A DNA stretch of 64,000 nt from Pseudomonas frederiksbergensis. GTDB lineage: Bacteria > Pseudomonadota > Gammaproteobacteria > Pseudomonadales > Pseudomonadaceae. Made by a program: the position numbers and the translations under genes. The DNA lies in NCBI RefSeq assembly GCF_003732665.1, contig NZ_MOBP01000021.1, positions 237,976 to 301,975 on the forward strand. Direction: 5' to 3'. This document shows, one piece after another, positions 34,386-42,876 of this stretch. Under the pieces are notes generated by a model. That model was given only the letters and a program-made list of their open reading frames with translations. It was not told the DNA's origin and searched no databases. Within the stretch, counting starts at the first letter, position 1. Each line of letters begins with the position of its first letter.

Positions 34386-34547
34386 CAACACAATGAAGAT
34401 GCAGTAGCAAGGACGCTACTCACCCCCAACCAAAACACACAAAATCTTAGCCCCCAAAAAGTGCAACATGCTTCACAATCAGCATAAAAAATACGTATAC
34501 ATCAACAAAATAAAGACCCTTAAATATTTGTACTATATTAATAGGAG
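34386..34547. other. AT-rich right flank of the IetAS island
   Basis: About 160 AT-rich bases with no gene. A short hairpin (AGTAGC / GCTACT, 34403-34420) may end the ietS transcript. High-GC chromosome resumes at the dhcR stop codon, so the island edge is close to 34548. Confidence 0.5.
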
Positions 34548-35438
34548 CTAGCGAGTATAGAGACTCTCTCCTTTTAGAATATCAAACAACGCCTGCGCCG
34601 CCGCCGACAGTTCATGCCCCGGTTTGGTCAGCACGCCAATCGCCCGCTCCACCACCGGGTCGCGCAAGGTGAGGCAGTGCGCCCCCAGTTCCTGCATCTG
34701 CCGCACGCACAGCGCCGGCACCGCGCTCACGCCCAGACCACTGGCGACCATCCGCCCCACCGTCGCCAGTTGATGGCTTTCAAACTCCACCGGCAACTTC
34801 ATGCCCCGGGCCTGCAGGTGTTCTTCGAGCATCACCCGTACCGTGGACGGTCGTTGCAAGGTGATGAACGGCTCCTTCAACAAGGTCTGCCAATCGATAT
34901 CGTCCCGTTGCGCCAGCGCTGAATCATGGGGCACCACCGCGACAAACCGGTCGATGTACAACGGCGTAAACTCCAGCGACGTGCTGTGGGCCGGTTCGAA
35001 CGACACGCCGAGTTCCACTTGTCGGTCGCGGACCATTTCCAGTACCTGCTCGTTGATCACGTCGTTCACCGTGACGTTGACTTTCGGGTAGCGCGCGCGG
35101 AAGGTCTTGAGGATGGGCGGCAGCAGGTTGCCGGCAAACGACGGCATCGCCGCAACGGTCACGCGACCACGTTGCAGGGTGAAGCGCTGGCGCAGTTCGT
35201 CTTCGGCGTTGTCCCAGTCAGCAATCAGGCGCCGGGCCAGCGGCACCAGGGATTCACCTTCAGGCGTCAGCGCAACGTTGCGCGTGTTGCGGCTGAACAG
35301 GCGCCCACCCAGGCCTTCTTCCAGGGCCTTGATGGTCAGGCTCAGCGCCGATTGCGACAGGTGCAACCGCTCGCAGGCCACGGCGAAACTCAGGCTCTGG
35401 GCCACGGCCAGGAAGGCGCGGATTTGCTTGACGGTCAT
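34548..35438 (-). CDS. dhcR: LysR-type regulator, probable DhcR
   Basis: 296-aa transcription factor. N-terminal winged HTH (VKQIRAFLAVAQSLSFAVAC, LHLSQSALSLTIKALEEGLG) and a periplasmic-binding-like effector domain. Divergent from a CoA-transferase pair and a thiolase, the arrangement of P. aeruginosa PA1998-PA2001, where DhcR activates dehydrocarnitine CoA-transferase genes. ATG at 35438 was chosen because it starts the HTH; GGAG lies nine bases upstream. Its stop codon adjoins the AT-rich island. Confidence 0.85.
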   Translation of the reverse strand: MTVKQIRAFLAVAQSLSFAVACERLHLSQSALSLTIKALEEGLGGRLFSRNTRNVALTPEGESLVPLARRLIADWDNAEDELRQRFTLQRGRVTVAAMPSFAGNLLPPILKTFRARYPKVNVTVNDVINEQVLEMVRDRQVELGVSFEPAHSTSLEFTPLYIDRFVAVVPHDSALAQRDDIDWQTLLKEPFITLQRPSTVRVMLEEHLQARGMKLPVEFESHQLATVGRMVASGLGVSAVPALCVRQMQELGAHCLTLRDPVVERAIGVLTKPGHELSAAAQALFDILKGESLYTR

Positions 35439-35456
35439 CTCGCTTCGCTCCGGTTG

Positions 35457-35562
35457 CGTAGGAGCTGCCGCAGGCTGCGATCTTTTGATCTTGATTTTCG
35501 GCGGTTTGAAGATCACAAAAGATCAAAGTCAAAAGATCGCAGCCTTCGGCAGCTCCTACAGG
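35457..35562. repeat. Long palindromic repeat (TAGGAGCTGCCG...GGCTGCGATC)
   Basis: Inverted repeat with arms GTAGGAGCTGCCGCAGGCTG / CAGCCTTCGGCAGCTCCTAC and inner arms GATCTTTTGAT/ATCAAAAGATC. A second Pseudomonas repeat family, also seen at 38387. It lies only 18 bases from the dhcR start codon. Confidence 0.88.
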
Positions 35563-35688
35563 GGGGTTGATTGGTGAGTTTTATCTATCAATCAACCTTA
35601 AAAATCAACTTAACAAATGAATATGCCAGCGCGACACTCCTTCCCACTACGGCTAGCCAGCCGCCCATAAAGAATAAAAGAGGTGCAT

Positions 35689-36387
35689 ATGGCAGGTTTC
35701 GACAAGCGCGTGAGTTCCTACGAGGAAGCCCTTGCAGGTCTTGAAGACGGCATGACCGTGATCGCCGGCGGCTTTGGCCTGTGCGGCATCCCGGAAAACC
35801 TCATCGCCGAGATCAAGCGCAAAGGCACCCGCGACCTCACCGTGGTTTCCAACAATTGCGGCGTCGACGGTTTCGGCCTCGGCGTGCTGTTGGTAGACCG
35901 GCAAATTCGCAAAGTGGTGGCCTCCTACGTCGGCGAGAACAAACTGTTCGAAGAGCAACTGCTCAGCGGCGTCATCGAAGTCGACCTGACCCCCCAAGGC
36001 ACCCTCGCCGAAAAAATGCGCGCAGGGGGTGCCGGCATCCCGGCCTTCTTTACCGCCACCGGCGTTGGCACCCCGGTCGCCGAAGGCAAGGAAGTGCGTG
36101 AATTCCACGGTCGCAAGTACCTGATGGAAGAGTCCATCACCGGCGACTTCGCCATCGTCAAAGGCTGGAAAGCCGACCATTTCGGCAACGTCATCTATCG
36201 CCACACCGCCCAGAACTTCAACCCGCTGGCCGCCACCGCCGGCAAGATCACCGTGGTCGAAGTCGAAGAAATCGTCGAACCCGGCGAGCTGGACCCGTCG
36301 CAGATCCACACCCCTGGCATCTACGTCGACCGGATTATTTGCGGCACGTTCGAGAAGCGCATCGAACAGCGCACCGTGCGTAAGTGA
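35689..36387 (+). CDS. dhcA: CoA transferase subunit A (dehydrocarnitine / 3-oxoacid)
   Basis: 232-aa alpha subunit of a family I CoA transferase. Signatures: GMTVIAGGFGLCGIPENLI and VVSNNCGVDGFGLGVLL. With subunit B it moves CoA from succinyl-CoA or acetyl-CoA to a 3-keto acid; in the PA1999-PA2001-like context that is dehydrocarnitine, allowing carnitine breakdown. ATG at 35689 follows AAGAGG. First gene of the dhcA-dhcB-atoB operon, divergent from dhcR. A general acetoacetate:CoA transferase (ScoA/AtoD) is the alternative reading. Confidence 0.88.
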   Translation: MAGFDKRVSSYEEALAGLEDGMTVIAGGFGLCGIPENLIAEIKRKGTRDLTVVSNNCGVDGFGLGVLLVDRQIRKVVASYVGENKLFEEQLLSGVIEVDLTPQGTLAEKMRAGGAGIPAFFTATGVGTPVAEGKEVREFHGRKYLMEESITGDFAIVKGWKADHFGNVIYRHTAQNFNPLAATAGKITVVEVEEIVEPGELDPSQIHTPGIYVDRIICGTFEKRIEQRTVRK

Positions 36388-36423
36388 TCCCCTGCCCCCG
36401 GACCGAATGAAGGAATAACAACA

Positions 36424-37089
36424 ATGGCACTTTCCCGCGAACAAATGGCTCAACGCGTCGCCCGCGAAATGCAGGACGGCTACTACGTGAACCTGGGCAT
36501 CGGCATCCCGACCCTGGTCGCCAACTACATCCCCGAAGGCATGGAAGTCATGCTGCAGTCGGAAAACGGCCTGCTCGGCATGGGTCCGTTTCCTACGGAA
36601 GAAACCATCGATGCCGACATGATCAACGCCGGCAAACAAACCGTGACCGCACGGATCGGCGCGTCGATTTTTTCCTCGGCCGAGTCCTTCGCGATGATCC
36701 GTGGTGGCCACGTCGACCTGACCGTTCTCGGCGCCTTTGAAGTGGATGTGCAAGGCAACATCGCTTCGTGGATGATCCCCGGCAAACTGGTCAAGGGCAT
36801 GGGCGGCGCCATGGACCTGGTGGCCGGCGCAGACAACATCATCGTGATCATGACCCACGCGTCGAAGGACGGTGAGTCCAAGCTGCTGTCCCAATGCAGC
36901 CTGCCGCTGACCGGCGCCGGGTGCATCAAGCGTGTGCTGACCGACCTCGCCTATCTGGAAATCCAGGACGGCGCGTTCATTCTCAAAGAACGTGCGCCGG
37001 GTGTGAGCGTCGAAGAAATTGTCGCCAAGACCGCCGGTAAACTGATCGTGCCGGATCACGTGCCGGAAATGCAGTTCGCTGCCCAGTGA
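36424..37089 (+). CDS. dhcB: CoA transferase subunit B
   Basis: 221-aa beta subunit with the catalytic glutamate region MLQSENGLLGMGP (Glu forms the CoA thioester) near residue 45 and the N-terminal GYYVNLGIGIPTLVANYIP block. It is 36 bases downstream of subunit A and 11 bases upstream of the thiolase. A GAAGGAATAACAACA leader gives the ribosome site. Confidence 0.9.
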   Translation: MALSREQMAQRVAREMQDGYYVNLGIGIPTLVANYIPEGMEVMLQSENGLLGMGPFPTEETIDADMINAGKQTVTARIGASIFSSAESFAMIRGGHVDLTVLGAFEVDVQGNIASWMIPGKLVKGMGGAMDLVAGADNIIVIMTHASKDGESKLLSQCSLPLTGAGCIKRVLTDLAYLEIQDGAFILKERAPGVSVEEIVAKTAGKLIVPDHVPEMQFAAQ

Positions 37090-37100
37090 GGAATCATTCC

Positions 37101-38282
37101 ATGCAAGACGTCGTTATTGTTGCCGCCACCCGTACCGCGATTGGCAGTTTCCAGGGTGCGTTGGCCGGTGTGTCCGCCGTTGACCTGGGCGCTGCGGTGA
37201 TCCGTCAGTTGCTGGCGCAAACCGGGCTCGACCCGGCGCAGGTCGATGAAGTGATCATGGGCCAGGTACTGACTGCCGGCGCCGGGCAGAACCCTGCGCG
37301 CCAGTCGGCAATCAAGGCTGGCCTGCCGTTCACCGTGCCAGCCATGACCCTGAACAAAGTCTGCGGTTCGGGCCTCAAAGCCCTGCACCTGGCGACCCAG
37401 GCAATTCGCTGCGGCGATGCCGAGGTGATCATCGCCGGTGGTCAGGAAAACATGAGCCTGTCCAACTACGTGATGCCCGGTGCGCGCACCGGTCTGCGCA
37501 TGGGTCACGCACAAATCGTCGACACCATGATCAGCGATGGCCTGTGGGATGCGTTCAACGATTACCACATGGGCATCACCGCCGAGAACCTGGCCGAGAA
37601 GTACAGCCTGACTCGCGAACAACAGGACGCCTTCGCAGCGGCCTCCCAGCAAAAAGCCACGGCCGCCATCGAAGCCGGGCGTTTTGTCGATGAAATCACG
37701 CCGATCCTGATCCCCCAGCGCAAGGGCGATCCATTGTCCTTCGCCACCGACGAACAGCCACGGGCCGGCACCACCGCTGAGTCCCTGGGCAAACTGAAAC
37801 CGGCCTTCAAGAAGGACGGTTCGGTGACTGCCGGTAACGCTTCGTCGCTGAACGACGGTGCCGCTGCGGTGATCCTGATGAGCGCCGACAAAGCCAAGGC
37901 CCTGGGCCTGCCGGTATTGGCCAAAATCGCGGCCTACGCCAACGCAGGCGTGGACCCGGCGATCATGGGCATCGGCCCGGTATCGGCCACTCGCCGCTGC
38001 CTGTCCAAGGCTGGCTGGTCCATCGACCAACTGGACCTGATCGAAGCCAACGAAGCCTTCGCCGCGCAATCTCTGGCCGTGGCCAAGGACCTGGAATGGG
38101 ACCTGGACAAGGTCAACGTCAACGGCGGTGCCATCGCTTTGGGCCACCCGATCGGTGCCTCGGGTTGCCGGGTGCTGGTGACCCTGCTGCATGAAATGAT
38201 CAAGCGTGACGCCAAAAAAGGCCTCGCCACCCTCTGCATCGGTGGTGGTCAAGGCGTGGCACTGGCGATCGAACGGGCTTAA
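37101..38282 (+). CDS. atoB: Acetyl-CoA acetyltransferase (thiolase)
   Basis: 393-aa thiolase. All catalytic residues are visible: Cys in LNKVCGSGLKALHLA (~residue 88), His in GGAIALGHPIGASG (~350) and Cys in LCIGGGQG (~379). It splits acetoacetyl-CoA-type products from the CoA transferase into acetyl-CoA units, completing the pathway. ATG 37101 follows GAGGAA. Last gene of the operon; a perfect 11-bp hairpin follows at 38340. Confidence 0.92.
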   Translation: MQDVVIVAATRTAIGSFQGALAGVSAVDLGAAVIRQLLAQTGLDPAQVDEVIMGQVLTAGAGQNPARQSAIKAGLPFTVPAMTLNKVCGSGLKALHLATQAIRCGDAEVIIAGGQENMSLSNYVMPGARTGLRMGHAQIVDTMISDGLWDAFNDYHMGITAENLAEKYSLTREQQDAFAAASQQKATAAIEAGRFVDEITPILIPQRKGDPLSFATDEQPRAGTTAESLGKLKPAFKKDGSVTAGNASSLNDGAAAVILMSADKAKALGLPVLAKIAAYANAGVDPAIMGIGPVSATRRCLSKAGWSIDQLDLIEANEAFAAQSLAVAKDLEWDLDKVNVNGGAIALGHPIGASGCRVLVTLLHEMIKRDAKKGLATLCIGGGQGVALAIERA

Positions 38283-38339
38283 AGCGTTCAACAGACAGTG
38301 CGGGGACCCACGAATATCCGTTCGCTGTCTGGCAACACC

Positions 38340-38365
38340 CCCGGTGCGATTCACATCGCACCGGG
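38340..38365 (+). terminator. Hairpin terminator after atoB
   Basis: Perfect 11-bp stem CCCGGTGCGAT / ATCGCACCGGG with a four-base loop (TCAC), 58 bases after the atoB stop. No long U-run follows, so strength is uncertain. Confidence 0.65.
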
Positions 38366-38386
38366 TCATACCCATACGCTCCCCCC

Positions 38387-38471
38387 GTAGGAGCTGCCGA
38401 AGGCTGCGATCTTTTGATCTTGCTTTTTAAGATCAAGATCAAAAGATCGCAGCCTTCGGCAGCTCCTACGC
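38387..38471. repeat. Long palindromic repeat, second copy
   Basis: Same family as 35457: arms GTAGGAGCTGCCGAAGGCTG / CAGCCTTCGGCAGCTCCTAC with inner GATCTTTTGATCTTG / AAGATCAAAAGATC. Between atoB and the convergent oxidoreductase gene. Confidence 0.9.
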
Positions 38472-38490
38472 GGGGCGCTGCGGTGTGGCG

Positions 38491-39093
38491 TTAGCCAAAC
38501 TTCACCAGGTTCAACGTCGGCAACGGCCCGCCCGGGAACTGCGCCAGCCGCGCTCCGACACTCAGCGCGCCAAGATCAATCCCAAAGAACCCCAACTGCT
38601 CGATCAGCTCACTGACCTGCCCTTTCGCCTCAGCATCATCGCCCGAGAGAAACAGCACACGCTTGCCACCCTCCGCCGCCGGATCGCTCTCCAGCAACCG
38701 CGCCGCCAGGTGATTGAATGCCTTCACTACCCGCGCCCCTGGCACCCATTCGGCGAACACTTCGCTGGAGGTGCGGCCCTGCAAATCCACCGCTTTGAAC
38801 GCAGGCGCCTCAATCGAGTTGTTGGCGTCGAGGACGATGCGCCCGGCGAAATCCGGCAGCCCGGCCAGTGCCGTGGGCAATTTCGACCAGTTGACCGCGA
38901 CCAGCACAATGTCTTGCGCCGCCGCTTCTTCGCGGGTGCCGGCACGGGCGGTCGGCCCGAGTTCCTGCACCAGCGCCGTCAGGGTGTGCGGCCCGCGGCT
39001 GTTGGCGATGACCAGTTCAATGCCCTGGCGGGACAAGGCCCGGGCGAAGGCTGAGCCGATGGCGCCGGCGCCGATGATTCCGATAGTGCTCAT
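38491..39093 (-). CDS. NAD(P)-binding oxidoreductase (NADPH-F420-reductase-like)
   Basis: 200-aa protein with an N-terminal dinucleotide fold (IGIIGAGAIGSAFARAL, residues 3-19), a basic NADPH-recognition step after beta-2 (IANSRGP), and the family's VVKAFNHLAARLL and VLFLSGDDAEAKG blocks. Pseudomonads lack F420, so the true cofactor/substrate is something else. Divergent from a LysR regulator, its likely controller. Confidence 0.83.
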   Translation of the reverse strand: MSTIGIIGAGAIGSAFARALSRQGIELVIANSRGPHTLTALVQELGPTARAGTREEAAAQDIVLVAVNWSKLPTALAGLPDFAGRIVLDANNSIEAPAFKAVDLQGRTSSEVFAEWVPGARVVKAFNHLAARLLESDPAAEGGKRVLFLSGDDAEAKGQVSELIEQLGFFGIDLGALSVGARLAQFPGGPLPTLNLVKFG

Positions 39094-39206
39094 GGTTATT
39101 CACTCCAAGTGGGTTGTCGTTGAGGTGAATACTGCGCTTGCCATTAGCACTTGATTAGCCGGTAATGGCTTGAATGATCTTCAAGCATTGCTATCAGGTG
39201 CCTGTC

Positions 39207-40100
39207 ATGGAAACCCTCGCCAACCTCGAATCCTTTGTCCGCAGCGCCGAAACCGGCAGCTTTTCCGCCGCTGCGCGATTACTGGCGCTGACACCGGCGG
39301 CGGTCAGTCGCAACGTGGCGATGCTGGAGCGCAATATCGGGGTGCGGTTGTTCCAGCGTTCCACGCGCAAACTGTCCCTGACCGAGGCCGGGGAGCGTTT
39401 TCTGGCGAGTATCAGCGGCAATCTTGAGGGCTTGCAGGCAGCGATCAGTGCCGTGAGCAGTGATCGTGGCGAGCCGGCGGGTGTGCTCAAGGTCAGCCTG
39501 GCGCCGACCTTTGGCATCGGCCATGTGTTGCCGCTACTGCCGGCGTTCCTGGCGCGCTATCCCTTGATCCGGCCGGAATGGCATTTCGAGAATCGCCAGG
39601 TGGACCTGATTGCCGAAGGCTATGACGCGGCCATCGGTGGGGGTTTTGAACTGACACCCGGGGTCATCTCGCGCAAATTGGCGGCGGCGGATATCGTCGC
39701 CGTGGCCTCACCGGCCTACCTCGCCGGACGCCCCCTGCCCGTCACCCCGGCGGACTTGCTCAACCACACAGGCATCGTGATGCGCGGCATTCGCACCGGG
39801 CGGATTCGTCAGTGGGTGATGCGCGATGCCGGGGGCGTTGAAGCCAGCGCGGTGCTGAGCGAGAACATCATCCTCAACGACCCGGCGGCCATGCGCGAAG
39901 CGGCGCTGCTGGGGCTCGGCGTGACGCTGCTGGTGTTGCCCGATGTGGTCACGCAAATCCAGCGCGGTGAACTGGTGCGCCTGCTGCCGGACTGGCACGC
40001 GGACGCGGGGCCGATCTCGCTGTACTACCCGAGCCGCACCTTGATGCCAGCCAAGACCCGGGTGTTTATCGACTTTGTGATGGCGGCGTTTGGCGGGTGA
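39207..40100 (+). CDS. LysR-family transcriptional regulator
   Basis: 297-aa regulator of the CrgA/DmlR-like subgroup. N-terminal winged HTH (LESFVRSAETGSFSAAARLL, TPAAVSRNVAMLERNIGVRL), then an effector domain (LIAEGYDAAIGGGFEL). Divergent by 113 bases from the oxidoreductase gene, which it probably regulates. ATG 39207 has AGGTG upstream; an in-frame ATG at 39174 would add residues before the HTH. Confidence 0.88.
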   Translation: METLANLESFVRSAETGSFSAAARLLALTPAAVSRNVAMLERNIGVRLFQRSTRKLSLTEAGERFLASISGNLEGLQAAISAVSSDRGEPAGVLKVSLAPTFGIGHVLPLLPAFLARYPLIRPEWHFENRQVDLIAEGYDAAIGGGFELTPGVISRKLAAADIVAVASPAYLAGRPLPVTPADLLNHTGIVMRGIRTGRIRQWVMRDAGGVEASAVLSENIILNDPAAMREAALLGLGVTLLVLPDVVTQIQRGELVRLLPDWHADAGPISLYYPSRTLMPAKTRVFIDFVMAAFGG

Positions 40101-40104
40101 CGCG

Positions 40105-40207
40105 CTCGTTCCCACGCTCCGCGTGGGAATGCCTCAAGGGACGCTCCGCGTTCCAAGGGGACGCAGAGCGTCCCGGGCTGCATTCCCACGCGGAGCGTGG
40201 GAACGAT
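40105..40207. repeat. Palindromic repeat (CGTTCCCACGCTCCGCGTGG)
   Basis: Third repeat family: outer arms CGTTCCCACGCTCCGCGTGG / CCACGCGGAGCGTGGGAACG with inner GACGCTCCGCG / GACGCAGAGCGTCCC. Between the convergent LysR and mntH genes. A related copy lies at 60293. Confidence 0.88.
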
Positions 40208-40219
40208 CAGCCTCCCAGC

Positions 40220-41542
40220 TCAAACCACCAACTGCAAAATCAACCACGCATTCGCCGCGCTGATCACCCCGAACAATCCCCACGCCAACACCCGCGTCGG
40301 CAAGCGGTTCACAAACGGCCCCATCAATTTGGAGTCGTTGGTCATGCTGATCAACGGGTACAACGCAAACGGCAGTTGCAGGCTCAGCACCACCTGACTC
40401 AGCACCAACAACTTGCCAATCGCGTTGTCGCCCATCAGCCACACGCCGATGAACGCCGGGATCAACGCCAGCCCACGGGTGATCAAACGCCGTTGATAGC
40501 AAGGAATCCGCAGGTTCAGGTAGCCCTCCATGATCACTTGGCCGGCGATGGTCCCGGTAAAGGTCGAGCTCTGCCCCGACGCCAGCAACGCGACGCCGAA
40601 CAGCACGCTGGCCAAGGCCCCGCCCACCAGTGGATCGAGCAGGTGATAGGCGTCCTGGATGTCCACCACATCGCTGTGCCCGGTGGTGTGGAACGCGGCC
40701 GCCGCCAGGATCAGGATCGCGGCGTTGACCAGCAACGCCAGGGCCAGGGAACCAATGGTGTCGATGCGCGCCAGTTTCACCGCGTCCTGCTTGCTCGCCA
40801 GGTCCTTGCCGATCATGCGGGTTTGTACGATTGAGGTGTGCAGGTACAAGTTATGCGGCATCACCGTGGCGCCGAGAATGCCGATGGCGATGTACAGCGG
40901 CGCGGCATCGCCGATGGCCGCCAGTGACGGCGTGAAGCCCCGGGCGACGTCCGGCCAGTAGGGTTTGATCAGCAGCAATTCGACGAAGAAGCACGCACCG
41001 ATGGTCGCGACCAGCACCAACATGATCGCTTCCAGGCGGCGGAAGCCACGGTTCTGCAAGGCCAGCACCAGCAACGTGTCAAACGCGGTCAGGGCGATGC
41101 CGACAGTCAGCGAACAACCGAGCAGCAAATGGAACGCCAGGGCGCAGCCGAGCACTTCGGCAAGATCCGTAGCGATGATCGAGATTTCCGCCAGTACCCA
41201 TTGGGTGCGCGCGGTGCGGGTGCTGTAGCGCTCCCGGGACAGTTGCGCCAGGTCGCGCCCGGTGGCGATGCCCAGCCGCGAACACAGACACTGCACCACC
41301 ATCCCCGCCAGGCTCGCCAGCAACACGATAAACAGCAAGCTGTAGCCAAACCGCGAACCGGCCTCGATGGCCGTGGCCCAGTTGCCGGGGTCCATGTAGC
41401 CGATCGACACCAGCAAACCGGGGCCGGCAAATCGCAGCAGGCGCTTGAAGAACGACGCACTCGGGTCGACGGCAACGCTGCCGGCGACTTCAGGTGGGCA
41501 AAACGGCGCGGTGGCGATTTTGGGCAAAAAACTGAATTTCAC
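40220..41542 (-). CDS. mntH: Nramp-family manganese transporter MntH
   Basis: 440-aa inner-membrane proton-coupled divalent-metal importer with eleven hydrophobic helices. The TM1 metal-site motif GYMDPGNWATA (DPGN) and the TM6 motif GATVMPHNLYLHTS (MPH) are both intact, which indicates manganese/iron selectivity. The chosen start is GTG at 41542, without a strong ribosome site; TTG 41560 is an alternative. Confidence 0.92.
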   Translation of the reverse strand: MKFSFLPKIATAPFCPPEVAGSVAVDPSASFFKRLLRFAGPGLLVSIGYMDPGNWATAIEAGSRFGYSLLFIVLLASLAGMVVQCLCSRLGIATGRDLAQLSRERYSTRTARTQWVLAEISIIATDLAEVLGCALAFHLLLGCSLTVGIALTAFDTLLVLALQNRGFRRLEAIMLVLVATIGACFFVELLLIKPYWPDVARGFTPSLAAIGDAAPLYIAIGILGATVMPHNLYLHTSIVQTRMIGKDLASKQDAVKLARIDTIGSLALALLVNAAILILAAAAFHTTGHSDVVDIQDAYHLLDPLVGGALASVLFGVALLASGQSSTFTGTIAGQVIMEGYLNLRIPCYQRRLITRGLALIPAFIGVWLMGDNAIGKLLVLSQVVLSLQLPFALYPLISMTNDSKLMGPFVNRLPTRVLAWGLFGVISAANAWLILQLVV

Positions 41543-41636
41543 GCAAACATCCAGAAACAATTGGAAAGGCGCAGCTTAGACGGTTCGCACCTCTACAGGC
41601 TACCTGTCAACCGACGCAGGAACTGCCAGGCAGCGC

Positions 41637-42167
41637 CTACGACGCACCGTGCCGGCGGAAGAATAACGTCACCTGACCCAGTTCGAAGCCGAACTTGGTC
41701 ATCGCCGAGCGGTTGGCCATGGTGTTTTCATCGAGCAGGTACATCCAGTCATCGAAGTGCACCTGGTAGACCTTGCCGTCCACCGGCAGGCTCAGAATGT
41801 AGCGCCAGTGCAACGCGTTTCCGGCCACTTCACCGCTGGACTCGCCAACTACATCGCCGGCCGTACCGCGCCAACGGCCGGGACCGTCCGGGTGCAGGGT
41901 CCAGGTTCGAGTCTGTTTCGTGCCGTCGCTGTAGGTAAAGTCCTCGTGCATGATCAGATTTGGCCCGTCCATGCGGCTGTCAATCAGCACATGAAAGCGC
42001 TTGACCACCTCGCCCGAACGCTTCTGGAACATTCCCCAACCATCTACCCGGCCGACAAAGAATCCCGGCAAATCAAGCTTGGGATTTTGCTCGCTGTAGC
42101 GCTGCACATCCACGCCGCTGCAACCGGCCAGGCAAACGAACAACACCAGCAACACCTTCTTCAACAT
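41637..42167 (-). CDS. DUF3833 lipoprotein
   Basis: 176-aa lipoprotein (signal LLVLFVCLAGC, Cys ~16). The mature beta-rich part carries GFFVGRVDGWGMFQKRSGEV, TWTLHPDGPGRWRGTAGDVVG and DDWMYLLDENTMANRSAMTK, the DUF3833 signature. Function unknown. Ten bases downstream of the chalcone-isomerase-like gene, so operonic with it. Confidence 0.87.
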   Translation of the reverse strand: MLKKVLLVLFVCLAGCSGVDVQRYSEQNPKLDLPGFFVGRVDGWGMFQKRSGEVVKRFHVLIDSRMDGPNLIMHEDFTYSDGTKQTRTWTLHPDGPGRWRGTAGDVVGESSGEVAGNALHWRYILSLPVDGKVYQVHFDDWMYLLDENTMANRSAMTKFGFELGQVTLFFRRHGAS

Positions 42168-42177
42168 AACGATGCCC

Positions 42178-42711
42178 TCAAGGCTTGGCTGTATCCAGTA
42201 ATTGCTGGCGCAGTTCGGGGTTACGGGTGCGCGGATCGAGCCAAATGTCGAAAAAGGCGCGGGCGAATTGCGGGTCCTTCACTTCGTGTTGCAGTTGCTG
42301 GCCGACAAAGAATCGCGCGCCCTGCCCCGGCAAATACACCCCGGTGATGCGGGTGCCCGCCTGGACATCAACGAACGACTGTTGCATTTGCGTCTGCCAG
42401 CCGGCCAGTTGCCCGGCGCTGACCGAGGTGCCGGACAAGCGCTTGATCTCATCGACGCTGGCCTTCACCAGATCGTCTCGGGAAATGCTGCGCTGGTAGA
42501 TCAGTTCCAGGGCAAACGGCTGGTCCGCCGCGAACGGCCGCGCCGCGCTCCAGAGCCGGGCGTTGTAGACATCGAAGCCAAACACCCGAAACTCGCCGGC
42601 ACCCACGATCTGCGCACCGGGCAGCGCATCCTGCCAATTGGCCAGCGCGTGGCTGCCGAGCAAAGCGAGCAGCCCGAGGCCGAGACGAAAACGTGAATGT
42701 GATCTGTTCAT
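42178..42711 (-). CDS. Chalcone-isomerase-like exported protein
   Basis: 177-aa secreted protein (signal LGLGLLALLGSHALA) with a chalcone_isomerase-like fold: VFGFDVYNARLWS, FALELIYQRSISRDDLVKAS and QGARFFVGQQLQHEV. Bacterial members are periplasmic, not flavonoid enzymes, and their function is unknown; they commonly pair with DUF3833, as here. ATG at 42711. Confidence 0.87.
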   Translation of the reverse strand: MNRSHSRFRLGLGLLALLGSHALANWQDALPGAQIVGAGEFRVFGFDVYNARLWSAARPFAADQPFALELIYQRSISRDDLVKASVDEIKRLSGTSVSAGQLAGWQTQMQQSFVDVQAGTRITGVYLPGQGARFFVGQQLQHEVKDPQFARAFFDIWLDPRTRNPELRQQLLDTAKP

Positions 42712-42876
42712 GGCGGCTCGAGTGGCACTGAAGACCTCTTTAAAACTTATACGCAAAAGGCTTTCTTGTACAATTTTTGAAGGCGAATGTTTTGTATACA
42801 AAACCCGAGCATTCCTAGAGCAATCCATCGCTCGCAATGCTAACGTGGCCGCCTCACACAGGTCGGAGGTGCGTGC

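Noticed and set aside
35653..37059. 468-codon minus-strand frame opposite dhcA-dhcB
   Set aside because: Shadow of two well-recognised CoA transferase subunits.
40097..40834. Plus-strand frame from the repeat into mntH
   Set aside because: Begins in the CGTTCCCACGC repeat and continues antisense to mntH; no domain.
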